A stretch of 11,174 nucleotides of DNA from Bryobacterales bacterium (GCA_030838885.1 JAUZEU010000278.1:1-11174); one strand, 5' to 3'; positions 1-7,181 are shown, counted from the first letter of the stretch. The notes: generated by a model from the sequence alone, not told the origin. Program-made: numbers and translations.

Positions 1-1
1 T

Positions 2-841
2 GTCGATTTCGCGCTGAATTTTTCGCCTGGCCTGATCGCGGGCTTGCTGCTGGGCTGGTCTGTCCTTCCTTCGGTCCTGCTGGGCGGCGTGACCTGGATT
101 TCCTCCTCCGGCATCATTGCGAAGGTACTGGCCGATCAGGGCCGGCTCAACAATCCCGAAACCCCGTCCGTTCTTTCCATCCTTGTGCTGGAAGATCTTG
201 CGATGGCGATTTATCTCCCTCTGGTCGCGGTGATGCTGCTGGGCGGTTCGGCGGTCTCTATGGCCGTATCTGCAGGCGTTGCTCTTCTCGCCGCCGCATC
301 GGTGTTATTCATCGCTTTGCGTTATGGAGAGGCCATCAGCAGATGGGCGGCGCATGAGTCGGATGAGGTAGTCTTGCTCAGCACCTTTGGCGCGGTCCTT
401 CTGGTGGCCGGCATTGCACAAAAACTCCGCGTCTCTTCGGCTATAGGGGCGTTCCTGGTGGGCGTGGCACTTTCCGGGCCCCTTGCGAAGCAGTCCCACC
501 GTCTGCTCGCCCCGCTGCGCGACCTCTTCGCAGCCACTTTTTTCTTCTTTTTCGGTTTGGAAATAAATCCGGGGATTCTGCCGCCTGTCGCTTTGCCGGC
601 GATCGCACTGGGAACGGTAACGGCACTCACCAAAGTTGCCACGGGATACTGGGCTACCCCCGCGAACATTGGCCAGCGAGCTCGCATTCGCGCCGGACTC
701 ATCCTGATATCGCGCGGCGAATTTTCCATCGTTATTGCGGGTCTGGGTATCGCGCTGGAACCTCGCCTGGGACCTCTTTCGGCAGCATATGTTTTGTTCC
801 TCGCCGTTTTGGGACCGCTGCTGGCCAAACTGGTCAGGTGA
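2..841 (+). CDS. Cation:proton antiporter, CPA2 (KefB/KhtU-like), 5'-truncated
   Basis: Inner-membrane antiporter that would exchange K+ or Na+ for H+. The reading frame is open from base 2, so the true start lies left of the window and 279 C-terminal residues are visible. It is almost entirely hydrophobic helices. The ion-binding helix carries the acidic pair Glu-Asp in VLEDLAMA (ED at bases 191-196), preceded by the SSSGIIAKVL segment typical of the family. A late helix carries the conserved RGEFS motif (713-727). No TrkA-N or TrkA-C regulatory domain follows: the protein stops right after the last helix, as in KhtU-type transporters whose regulatory subunit (KhtT) is a separate gene. Such a partner could lie upstream, outside the window. 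Family assignment is firm; the transported ion cannot be decided. The next gene starts 16 bp downstream on the same strand, so co-transcription is likely. Confidence 0.9.
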   Translation, partial: VDFALNFSPGLIAGLLLGWSVLPSVLLGGVTWISSSGIIAKVLADQGRLNNPETPSVLSILVLEDLAMAIYLPLVAVMLLGGSAVSMAVSAGVALLAAASVLFIALRYGEAISRWAAHESDEVVLLSTFGAVLLVAGIAQKLRVSSAIGAFLVGVALSGPLAKQSHRLLAPLRDLFAATFFFFFGLEINPGILPPVALPAIALGTVTALTKVATGYWATPANIGQRARIRAGLILISRGEFSIVIAGLGIALEPRLGPLSAAYVLFLAVLGPLLAKLVR

Positions 842-857
842 GTGCTCGTTTTCAATC

Positions 858-2201
858 ATGCCGAGCAAGCCTGAGAGCGATTTGGGTCAGCAAATCAGGA
901 AAGTCGCGCACGTAATGACCGGTGCGCCGGCGGACTATGATCCCTTGCTGGACCTGATCGGTGACGCGTCTTTCGTCCTCCTGGGCGAAGCGTCCCATGG
1001 AACGCACGAGTTCTACTCCACTCGCGCCGAAATTACAAAACGGCTGATTCAGGAGAAGGGTTTTCACGCCGTCGCAGTGGAAGCCGACTGGCCCGATGCA
1101 CACCGGGTGAACCGGTTCGTACGCGGAGAATCTGAAGACACCTCTGCCGATGAGGCGCTCTCCGGGTTCAGCCGGTTCCCCATCTGGATGTGGCGGAACC
1201 GTGAAGTAGAGCAGTTCATCGACTGGCTGCATGGCTACAATCAGCAACGTCAACTAGGCGACACCCAGGCGGGATTCTACGGACTGGATCTTTACAGCCT
1301 TAACACCTCTCGTCAGGAGGTAGTCCGCTATCTCGACAAAGTAGACCCTGAAGCGGCGCAGCGCGCCCGCTATCGTTATTCCTGCTTCGACCATTATGGT
1401 GAGGACGAACAGGCTTACGGTTACGCCGCTGAGTTTGGCATTTCCGCCTCCTGCGAGCAGGAAGTTGTGCAGCAACTCAAGGAACTGCAACGTCGGTCTT
1501 ACGAATACATCCACCGTGACGGGAGCGCCGGCGAAGATGATTTCTTCTCCGCCGAGATCAACGCGCGCGTGGTGCTGGATGCCGAAAAATACTATCGCTC
1601 CATGTTCGGCAGCCGTGCTTCATCCTGGAATCTGCGGGACCGTCACATGGTCGACACTCTGCAGGCTGTTGCAGAACACCTGGACCGCCGGTACGGCCGA
1701 AGCCGGATCGCGGTTTGGGAGCATAACTCGCACCTGGGTGACGCCCGCGCGACCGAGATGAGCAGGGGCGGGGAATGGAACGTGGGGCAACTGGTTCGCG
1801 AGCGCTATGACGACAACTGCCGCCTGATCGGCTTCACAACTTACACAGGCACTGTGATGGCAGCCACCACCTGGGGCGGCAGCCATGAGTCACGGCGCGT
1901 GATGCCCGGCATGGACGGCAGTTATGAGGAGCTGTTTCACAATGTGGACATCCCTTCGTTCCTGCTTCCACTGCGGAACTCCCCGGTTGCCGCGAAGCTT
2001 CGTACGCCTCGCCTGGAGCGCGCCATCGGAGTCATTTACCGCCCGGACACCGAACGCATCAGCCACTACTTCAACGCGCGCCTCGCGGATCAGTTCGATG
2101 CTGTCATCCACTTCGACGAAACGCGTGCCGTGGAACCTCTGGCGCCGCGACCCGAGCCAGTTGTGCCGGAAGTGCCCGAGACGTACCCGGTCGGAGTCTG
2201 A
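858..2201 (+). CDS. Erythromycin esterase family hydrolase
   Basis: A 447-residue protein of the EreA/EreB-like superfamily, cytoplasmic by absence of a signal peptide. The active-site residues known from EreB-type enzymes are all visible: GEASHGTHEFY (Glu44, His47, with His47 matching the general-base histidine), Arg56 in the following helix, Glu75 in VAVEADW, and the WEHNSHLGD motif (His289, His292). Length fits the family. The frame stays open upstream into the antiporter gene, but ATG 858 is the first credible start: the region before it is the overlapping end of the antiporter, and the family-like sequence begins about 25 residues after this Met. No good Shine-Dalgarno precedes it, so translation may be coupled to the antiporter. 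Characterised members include macrolide esterases, but many chromosomal homologues do not hydrolyse macrolides, so resistance should not be assumed. The substrate is unknown. Confidence 0.9.
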   Translation: MPSKPESDLGQQIRKVAHVMTGAPADYDPLLDLIGDASFVLLGEASHGTHEFYSTRAEITKRLIQEKGFHAVAVEADWPDAHRVNRFVRGESEDTSADEALSGFSRFPIWMWRNREVEQFIDWLHGYNQQRQLGDTQAGFYGLDLYSLNTSRQEVVRYLDKVDPEAAQRARYRYSCFDHYGEDEQAYGYAAEFGISASCEQEVVQQLKELQRRSYEYIHRDGSAGEDDFFSAEINARVVLDAEKYYRSMFGSRASSWNLRDRHMVDTLQAVAEHLDRRYGRSRIAVWEHNSHLGDARATEMSRGGEWNVGQLVRERYDDNCRLIGFTTYTGTVMAATTWGGSHESRRVMPGMDGSYEELFHNVDIPSFLLPLRNSPVAAKLRTPRLERAIGVIYRPDTERISHYFNARLADQFDAVIHFDETRAVEPLAPRPEPVVPEVPETYPVGV

Positions 2202-2208
2202 TCGGGTT

Positions 2209-2226
2209 CATCGCAGTGGCGCGATG
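2209..2226 (+). other. Perfect 6-bp hairpin between esterase and pnuC
   Basis: CATCGC and GCGATG form a perfect six-pair stem around a six-base loop in the 39-bp gap before pnuC. No T tract follows, so it is not a convincing intrinsic terminator. It may attenuate or simply be chance. Confidence 0.3.
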
Positions 2227-2240
2227 CTAACTTCGAGAGG

Positions 2241-2819
2241 ATGCCGCTCAGCCTGACCGAAGTGCTTGGATTCATCACCGGGGCTCTGTGTGTCTGGCTG
2301 CTGGCGCGCCAGAATATCTGGACGTGGCCCATCGGAATCGGCAACAATCTCTTCTTCCTCGTGCTCTTCCTCAGAACAGGCCTGTATGCGGACGGCGTTC
2401 TGCAGATCATCTATGTTGCCCTGGCTGCGTACGGCTGGTGGACCTGGCTGTACAGGAAAACCCCCGCAGCGGAACTCCCCGTGACCCACGCGCGCGCAGG
2501 CACATGGCTTTGGCTCGCCCCGGCTACGGGAATGACCGCGGCGATCCTGTGGTTCACACTGGCCAGGTTTACAGACTCGATCGTGCCCGGCTGGGACTCC
2601 CTCACCACCGCGATATCGCTCGCAGCCATATGGGGACAATGCCGGAAGCTGCTGGAATCCTGGTACCTTTGGATTCTGGCCGACCTGGTTTACATTCCGC
2701 TGTACATCTACAAAGGGCTGCGGCTCACCGCGGCGCTTTACGTGGTGTTTCTCGTTCTCTGTTTGATGGGCCTCAAAGCGTGGCGGGAGGCGCTTCGGCC
2801 GGTAGAATCACTTCCGTAA
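2241..2819 (+). CDS. pnuC: PnuC-type nicotinamide riboside transporter
   Basis: A 192-residue integral membrane protein of the PnuC family, which imports nicotinamide riboside (older literature: nicotinamide mononucleotide) for NAD salvage by facilitated diffusion, with phosphorylation inside trapping the substrate. Family hallmarks are the WPIGIGNN segment (Trp29-Asn36), the Gln55/Tyr58 helix running into YGWWTW (64-69), and the C-terminal helix pair with DLVYIPLYIYKGL (148-160) and the ALYVVFLVL helix. About seven membrane segments fit. The ATG start is the only one placing the family's N-terminal helix in full. A purine-rich GAGAGG abuts the ATG with no spacer, an unusual and probably weak initiation context. 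No NAD kinase or NadR-like partner lies nearby. The stop overlaps the convergent SulP gene by 12 bp. Confidence 0.88.
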   Translation: MPLSLTEVLGFITGALCVWLLARQNIWTWPIGIGNNLFFLVLFLRTGLYADGVLQIIYVALAAYGWWTWLYRKTPAAELPVTHARAGTWLWLAPATGMTAAILWFTLARFTDSIVPGWDSLTTAISLAAIWGQCRKLLESWYLWILADLVYIPLYIYKGLRLTAALYVVFLVLCLMGLKAWREALRPVESLP

Positions 2820-4508
2820 ATCGCGAACCAACTCAGCGCCCAACCCATCGAAATCCCCAAACACACGGCGCGCCCGATCCAGCGCCGCTTCCACGTTGGG
2901 CAGAATGTTCTCTTCTCCAATCTGCTCGGTCAGATCCGACTGAGCCAGCAGTCGCGCAGGCTGGTCGCGAGCTCCGCACAGGATCAGCGTCCGGCCGGAG
3001 TTCCGTAACCTCCTGGCGAGCACCGCTAACGCATGCAGTCCGGTGGCATCCAGTGCCGTCATGTTGCGCAAACGCAGTACCACAACCTCAGGAAAAGGGC
3101 TCAGGTCATGCGTCACGTCTGCCAGTTTCTCCGTTGTGCCAAACAAAAAAGGGCCGTGAATACGTAGTATTTTCACGTAAGAGGGCACATGCTTATCCTG
3201 CAGGATGTGCGCCTTGCCGTCGCGTATATAAGCGTCCGTCACCGGCGCCACCGTGGTGGTTTCGGCGATCCGGTAGATGTAAAGGAGCGAAGCCAGTGCC
3301 ATGCCGACCTCCACCGCAACGGTGAGGTCCGCCAGCACGGTAAGCGCAAAGGTCGAGGCCCAGACCGTGATATCGGTCTTCGACAAACGAACGATCACGC
3401 CGATCTCGCGCCACTCGCCCATGTTGTACGCCACCACGAACAACACCGCGGAAAGTGTGGCCAGTGGGATGAAGCGGGCGACCGGAGCCGCCACGAGCAG
3501 GATGAGCAGAAGTGTCAGTGCATGGGTGATGCCGGCCACCGGACTGCGCGCGCCCGAGCGCACATTCGTGGCGGTCCGCGCAATTGCGCCTGTGGCGGGA
3601 ATGCCGCCAAACAGCGGGCTGAAGATATTGGCGACGCCCTGCGCCATGAGTTCGACATTGGAATTGTGGCGCTCCCCTGTCATGCCATCGGCCACCACAG
3701 CCGAAAGTAAACTCTCGATTGCAGCCAGCAGCGCCACTGTAAATGCCGAGGGCAGCAAAGGAAGTATGTGCGCAAGATTGATCTCCGGGAACGAGAACGA
3801 AGGCAGCCCGCGCGGGATCCCGCCGAACTTCGAGCCGATGGTTTCCACCGGCAAGTGCAGCGCTGCAACTGCCGCCGTGCTCAGCACAAGAGCCACAATC
3901 GATCCCGGAATCTTCTTCGTATATCGGGGCAGAAGCAGAATGATCCCGAGCGAAACCGCCGCTACCGTCAACGCAGCCCCATTGACCGTCGAGACTTGTG
4001 CGGACAGCATCTTCATGCGTGGCAGGAATTCGCTGGGTACGGGCGGCGTGGTCAGGCCCAGGAAGTCCTTGATCTGCGTCGATGCAATCAGGAGAGCGAT
4101 GCCATTGGTGAAACCAATCGTGACTGGCCGGGGGATGAAACGCACTGCCGAACCCAGCCCGGTAGCGCCCATCACCAGCAGCATGGCCCCGGCCATCATG
4201 GTCACCAGCGCCAGACCTCCCACGCCGAAGTTAGCAACGATTCCCGCGACGATCACCACAAACGCGCCTGTAGGCCCGCCGATCTGAACAGTGGAACCAC
4301 CGAGCGCAGAGATCAGGAATCCGGCCACCACCGCCGTATACAAACCCGCCTGCGGGGTCACACCGGATGAGATGCCGAACGCCATCGCGAGTGGCAGGGC
4401 GACGAGTCCGACGGTCAATCCTGCAACCAGATCCTGTGTGAACTTTTGGGCCGAGTAGTCGCGGAGGCTCAGCAGCAGCCTGGGTGACCAGCGATCCGGA
4501 ATCATCAC
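2808..4508 (-). CDS. SulP family anion transporter with C-terminal STAS domain
   Basis: A 566-residue inner-membrane transporter of the SulP/SLC26 family, which moves sulfate, bicarbonate or other anions, often with H+ or Na+. The N-terminal transporter module starts with DLVAGLTVGLVALPLAMAF (26-44) and continues to the GGPTGAF stretch (77-83), both family signatures. The cytoplasmic STAS domain runs from about residue 445 to 555 and contains the ALDATGLHAL loop (Asp487, Thr489, Gly490), the position phosphorylated in SpoIIAA-like anti-sigma antagonists. Start is GTG at 4508 or ATG at 4505, the adjacent codon. A GAGAG about 9 nt before the GTG is a workable ribosome site. Length is normal. 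Sulfate versus bicarbonate (BicA-like) cannot be told from the sequence; there are no cys genes or carbonic anhydrase nearby. It diverges from the TPR gene and converges on pnuC, so it is a single-gene unit. Confidence 0.92.
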   Translation of the reverse strand: MMIPDRWSPRLLLSLRDYSAQKFTQDLVAGLTVGLVALPLAMAFGISSGVTPQAGLYTAVVAGFLISALGGSTVQIGGPTGAFVVIVAGIVANFGVGGLALVTMMAGAMLLVMGATGLGSAVRFIPRPVTIGFTNGIALLIASTQIKDFLGLTTPPVPSEFLPRMKMLSAQVSTVNGAALTVAAVSLGIILLLPRYTKKIPGSIVALVLSTAAVAALHLPVETIGSKFGGIPRGLPSFSFPEINLAHILPLLPSAFTVALLAAIESLLSAVVADGMTGERHNSNVELMAQGVANIFSPLFGGIPATGAIARTATNVRSGARSPVAGITHALTLLLILLVAAPVARFIPLATLSAVLFVVAYNMGEWREIGVIVRLSKTDITVWASTFALTVLADLTVAVEVGMALASLLYIYRIAETTTVAPVTDAYIRDGKAHILQDKHVPSYVKILRIHGPFLFGTTEKLADVTHDLSPFPEVVVLRLRNMTALDATGLHALAVLARRLRNSGRTLILCGARDQPARLLAQSDLTEQIGEENILPNVEAALDRARRVFGDFDGLGAELVRDLRK

Positions 4509-4559
4509 TCCCGCATTCTCTCACTGACGCCGTTCTGTGATAGCTTCTGAGGCGGCAGA

Positions 4560-5099
4560 ATGTCGAACACCCTGAAAGCGCAAATTGCATCGGGATACCA
4601 GGCCAGAAGAAATGGGCGGCTGGACGATGCAAAGCAATTGTTCGCCGGCGCGGTCACAGCCGCGCGCGATCTGCCCGATCAGGCCATCCTGGCAAGAGCC
4701 CTGGCCGGTGCAGGGCAAATAGAGCGCGATCTGCAAAACAATGCTGCGGCGCTTCGGGCTTATCAGGATGCTGCGGAAATTTATAGAAGCCTGGCCGATC
4801 CCCTGCGATTGGCTCATACCGTCAGGCACGTTGGCGATATCTTGCTGGAACAGGGTTCCATAGAACAGGCGCGGTCCTTTTTTGAGGAAGCGCTCAGCAT
4901 TTACCGGCAACACGCCGAGACGTCTCTGCTCGATCTCGCCAATGCGATCCGGGGTTTTGCTCTGCTGAGAGAACAGGCGGGCGAGCGGGAACAGGCGAAA
5001 TCGCTGTGGCAGGAAGCGCGAAGCCTGTACGGGTCTGTCAACATACAACCCGGGGTGGATGAGAGCGATCGCCGTATTGCGAGGCTTTCCGGGCAGTGA
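4560..5099 (+). CDS. Small TPR-repeat protein
   Basis: A 179-residue soluble protein made almost wholly of tetratricopeptide-like helical hairpins. Four repeats are visible, at roughly residues 4-38, 44-78, 84-118 and 122-158, each with the small-residue/aromatic pattern (for example DDAKQLFAGAV, QARSFFEEALSIY, EQAKSLWQEARSLY). There is no signal peptide or membrane segment, so it is expected in the cytoplasm as a protein-binding scaffold. A GAGG about 8 nt upstream supports the ATG. It diverges from the SulP gene across 51 bp, so the two promoters must share that space. A partner cannot be named from sequence, and a link to SulP regulation is only suggested by position. Confidence 0.85.
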   Translation: MSNTLKAQIASGYQARRNGRLDDAKQLFAGAVTAARDLPDQAILARALAGAGQIERDLQNNAAALRAYQDAAEIYRSLADPLRLAHTVRHVGDILLEQGSIEQARSFFEEALSIYRQHAETSLLDLANAIRGFALLREQAGEREQAKSLWQEARSLYGSVNIQPGVDESDRRIARLSGQ

Positions 5100-5111
5100 G
5101 ACGAAGCCCGG
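5089..5111 (+). terminator. Possible weak terminator hairpin at the TPR gene end
   Basis: CCGGGC (5089-5094) and GCCCGG (5106-5111) form a perfect six-pair GC-only stem with an 11-base loop that contains the TPR stop codon TGA (5097-5099). No T run follows, so it is at best a weak or factor-dependent terminator or a 3'-end stabiliser. Confidence 0.3.
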
Positions 5112-5168
5112 TGCCTTGACCACGAAGGTCCGTGTGCGACGTCACCGGCAACTCAGTAACATCTGTCT

Positions 5169-5205
5169 CCTCTTCCTGTCGGAAAACATCTTCTCAGGCA
5201 GGAGG
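5169..5205 (+). promoter_or_regulatory. Leader hairpin that would mask the lipoprotein RBS
   Basis: CCTCTTCCTG (5169-5178) can pair with CAGGCAGGAGG (5195-5205): ten pairs, one G-U, one bulged C at 5199, and a 16-base loop. The 3' arm contains all of the AGGAGG Shine-Dalgarno (5200-5205), so the folded form would block translation of the downstream gene. Pairing is read by eye; stability was not calculated. Confidence 0.4.
5200..5205 (+). promoter_or_regulatory. Strong Shine-Dalgarno fixing the GTG start of the lipoprotein
   Basis: AGGAGG, a near-perfect ribosome binding site, lies 5 nt before GTG 5211. It decides the start of this small gene, which has no ATG near its signal peptide. Confidence 0.85.
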
Positions 5206-5210
5206 TCGCT

Positions 5211-5522
5211 GTGGACAAAACGCGAAAAGCCGTCTTGTCGGCATTGCTGGTGGGTTCCGCCGCTCTTACCGGTTGTGGACACGTCTACTATGGGGCCGGG
5301 ATCTCAGTCGGCCCACCTGCCCCGCGTGTGGTGGGCCCCATTGGTGTTGCGCCCGGTCCCGGTTACGTCTGGACCGACGGCTATTACGACTGGCGCGCCC
5401 GTGATTGGATCTGGCTCGATGGCCGCTGGGTTCGCCCTCCCTGGTCGGGAGCCATGTGGGCCAGCCCCCGGTGGGAACGATCTGGCCGGGGATACCGTTT
5501 TCACAAAGGGCGCTGGAGGTAA
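5211..5522 (+). CDS. Small WXXGXW-repeat lipoprotein
   Basis: A 103-residue secreted lipoprotein. Residues 1-21 form a typical lipoprotein signal peptide (charged DKTRK, then a hydrophobic core) ending in the lipobox L-T-G-C, with Cys22 as the predicted acylation site. The mature part is rich in Trp, Tyr, Gly, Pro and Arg and carries WXXGX(aromatic) units: WTDGYY (54-59), WLDGRW (68-73) and a last unit FHKGRW (97-102). This is the pattern of WXXGXW/YXWXXGYW repeat proteins, envelope proteins of unknown function. The start is GTG with AGGAGG 5 nt before it. Asp2 after Met is not the position 2 of the mature protein (Gly23), so no Lol-avoidance signal is seen and outer-membrane sorting is plausible. 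The leader can fold over the RBS. Confidence 0.8.
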   Translation: MDKTRKAVLSALLVGSAALTGCGHVYYGAGISVGPPAPRVVGPIGVAPGPGYVWTDGYYDWRARDWIWLDGRWVRPPWSGAMWASPRWERSGRGYRFHKGRWR

Positions 5523-5563
5523 ACGGCTCAACACCGTTCATGCTTTTGCGATCATAGACACCA

Positions 5564-6985
5564 GTGTCTGAAGCCCTGCCGACTTTTCTCAGCGCGGTCG
5601 AGATGGCTCGTCTCATCCGCACAAAAGAACTCTCTGCGCGCGAAGCCCTCGTTGCGCACCTGAAACAAATCGAGCGGATAAATCCAACGGTAAATGCCGT
5701 CGTGACGCTCGTGCCGGAAATGGCTGCGCAGGCGGCCGCCGAGGCAGATGAGAGGCAAGCGCGTAACGAGCCGCTCGGCCCACTGCACGGTCTGCCGGTT
5801 GCTCATAAGGATTTGATGGAGACCCGCGGCATCCGCACCACCTTCGGGTCGCCGCTCTATAAAGATCACATCTCTACCCAGGATGATCCTGTTGTCGAAC
5901 GCATGCGGTGCGCGGGTGCGATTATCCTGGGGAAGACCAACACTCCGGAGTTCGGAGCGGGCTCCCAGACCTTCAATGAGATCTTCGGCGCAACCCGCAA
6001 TCCCTGGGACCTCACGAAAACATGCGGCGGTTCTTCGGGCGGCGCCGCCGTAGCACTGGCCTGCGGCATGGTGCCCGTTGCGACTGGCTCCGATACCGGC
6101 GGTTCCCTGCGCAATCCGGCCGCCTTCTGTAACGTGGTGGGCTTCCGGCCTTCGGTGGGACGTGTCCCGAATCCGGATGCCGCGTTGGCCTGGTCCACCC
6201 TCAATACCTCCGGATGCATGGCACGCTCGGTAGCCGATCTGGCTCTCGTAATGAGTGCGATAGCCGGGCCGGATCCGCGCGCGCCACTCTCGCTTCCCGA
6301 ATCGGGAGAACTCTTTGCCAGGCCGCTGGAGCGTAGTTTCAAAGGTGTGCGCGTCGCCTGGTTCCGGGACCTTGGCGGCGTACCCTTCGATTCCCGCGTA
6401 CGCACCGTAGTGGATGCCCATCGCGCTATGTTTGAATCTCTGGGTTGCATCGTCGAAGAAGCGGAGCCGGACTTCGCACCTGCTGAAATTGCCTTTCGTA
6501 TCCTGCGCGCCTGGAATTCAGCCACTACTTACGGCGAGCTTCTGCGCGCACACCCGAATGGCTTCAAGGACACGCTCCGCAATGAGATTGAGGAAGGGCT
6601 GCGTCTGACCGGGGTGGAGATCGCACGCGCTGAGGTTGCTCACGGGCAACTCTGGCGGCGATTTCAGGGCTTTCTCGGGAACTATGAATACTTCATTCTG
6701 CCCACCACGCAGTTGCCGCCGTTCGACGTCTATACGCCCTACCCGACAGAGATCGCCGGCGTAAGGTTCGACAGCTACATCGACTGGATGAAATCCTGCT
6801 GGTATATCTCCGCGACGGGGAATCCAGCGGTTTCTGTGCCGGGCGGTTTCACGCCCGAAGGGCTTCCCGTAGGCGTGCAGATAGTCGGCCGGGACAGAGA
6901 AGACTTCAGCGTGCTGCAACTCGCGTACGCGTTCGAACAGGCAACCGGATTTTATAAGAGGCACCCGCCTGTCGTGAATTATTAA
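5564..6985 (+). CDS. Amidase signature family hydrolase
   Basis: A 473-residue cytoplasmic enzyme of the amidase signature family, hydrolysing a C-N amide bond. The Ser-cisSer-Lys triad is complete: Lys82 in GLPVAHKD, cis-Ser157 in CGGSSGGAA and nucleophile Ser181 in GSDTGGSLRNPAAF. The 24-residue step between the two serines and the 75-residue step from Lys to cis-Ser match those of GatA-type enzymes. No gatB or gatC is adjacent and the C-terminal half diverges, so a stand-alone amidase is more likely than a tRNA amidotransferase subunit; the substrate is unknown. An in-frame TAG at 5555-5557 limits the start to GTG 5564, since the next Met is residue 14. No clear Shine-Dalgarno is present. 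The lipoprotein gene ends 41 bp upstream, so the two may be co-transcribed. Confidence 0.9.
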   Translation: MSEALPTFLSAVEMARLIRTKELSAREALVAHLKQIERINPTVNAVVTLVPEMAAQAAAEADERQARNEPLGPLHGLPVAHKDLMETRGIRTTFGSPLYKDHISTQDDPVVERMRCAGAIILGKTNTPEFGAGSQTFNEIFGATRNPWDLTKTCGGSSGGAAVALACGMVPVATGSDTGGSLRNPAAFCNVVGFRPSVGRVPNPDAALAWSTLNTSGCMARSVADLALVMSAIAGPDPRAPLSLPESGELFARPLERSFKGVRVAWFRDLGGVPFDSRVRTVVDAHRAMFESLGCIVEEAEPDFAPAEIAFRILRAWNSATTYGELLRAHPNGFKDTLRNEIEEGLRLTGVEIARAEVAHGQLWRRFQGFLGNYEYFILPTTQLPPFDVYTPYPTEIAGVRFDSYIDWMKSCWYISATGNPAVSVPGGFTPEGLPVGVQIVGRDREDFSVLQLAYAFEQATGFYKRHPPVVNY

Positions 6986-7136
6986 AGAGTCAGCAGTAAA
7001 GGCGCTGCCCCGGAATGCTATTACGACTGACGTGTTGGCAGCGGAGTTATATCGGCGATCTGCGCTTCGTCCATTCCAAAAGATACTGATCCGTCTGGAC
7101 TTGGATAAATTATGCCCAATTGCCACAGCAACGGCC

Positions 7137-7165
7137 TGGACAGTGTTCGGGCATTCTGGTGCAAT
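7137..7165 (+). promoter_or_regulatory. Candidate sigma70-type promoter for the cox operon
   Basis: TGGACA (7137-7142, five of six matches to the -35 consensus) is followed after 17 bp by TGCAAT (7160-7165, four of six to the -10). This would start transcripts near 7172, about 23 bp before the coxB ATG. It is consensus reading only, and the -10 is poor. Confidence 0.3.
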
Positions 7166-7169
7166 AAAA

Positions 7170-7181
7170 GTTCGCGCGAAC
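7170..7181. promoter_or_regulatory. Perfect 12-bp palindrome before coxB, possible operator
   Basis: GTTCGCGCGAAC is a perfect inverted repeat with no spacer. It ends immediately before the coxB Shine-Dalgarno GGAG (7182-7185) and overlaps the start site predicted from the candidate promoter. It could bind a dimeric regulator or be chance in GC-rich DNA. Confidence 0.35.

Noticed and set aside
539..555. T-rich stretch as a terminator tail
   Set aside because: It is coding for the Phe-rich helix of the antiporter, and no stem precedes it.
858..2201. Macrolide resistance gene
   Set aside because: The family motifs are present, but there is no resistance-cassette or mobile context, and many homologues do not act on macrolides.
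2288..3325. A 345-codon plus-strand frame crossing pnuC and the SulP 3' end
   Set aside because: Its product is Arg/Pro/Ala-rich low-quality sequence that overlaps two well supported genes in other frames.
3301..4287. A 328-codon open frame on the plus strand inside the SulP gene
   Set aside because: It is antisense to a strong family match, is Ser/Ala/Pro/Thr-rich with no recognisable domain, and lacks a ribosome site. It is a codon-bias shadow.
5522..5538. AACGG/CCGTT inverted repeat after the lipoprotein gene as a terminator
   Set aside because: Only five pairs and no T run; too weak to call.
5552..6421. A 289-codon minus-strand frame opposite the amidase
   Set aside because: It is antisense to a complete enzyme, is Gly/Arg/His-rich, and has no motif. 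It is a shadow.
5564..6985. GatA, the tRNA amidotransferase subunit A
   Set aside because: Triad spacing matches, but gatB and gatC are absent nearby and the C-terminal half is not GatA-like by eye. A general amidase is the safer call.
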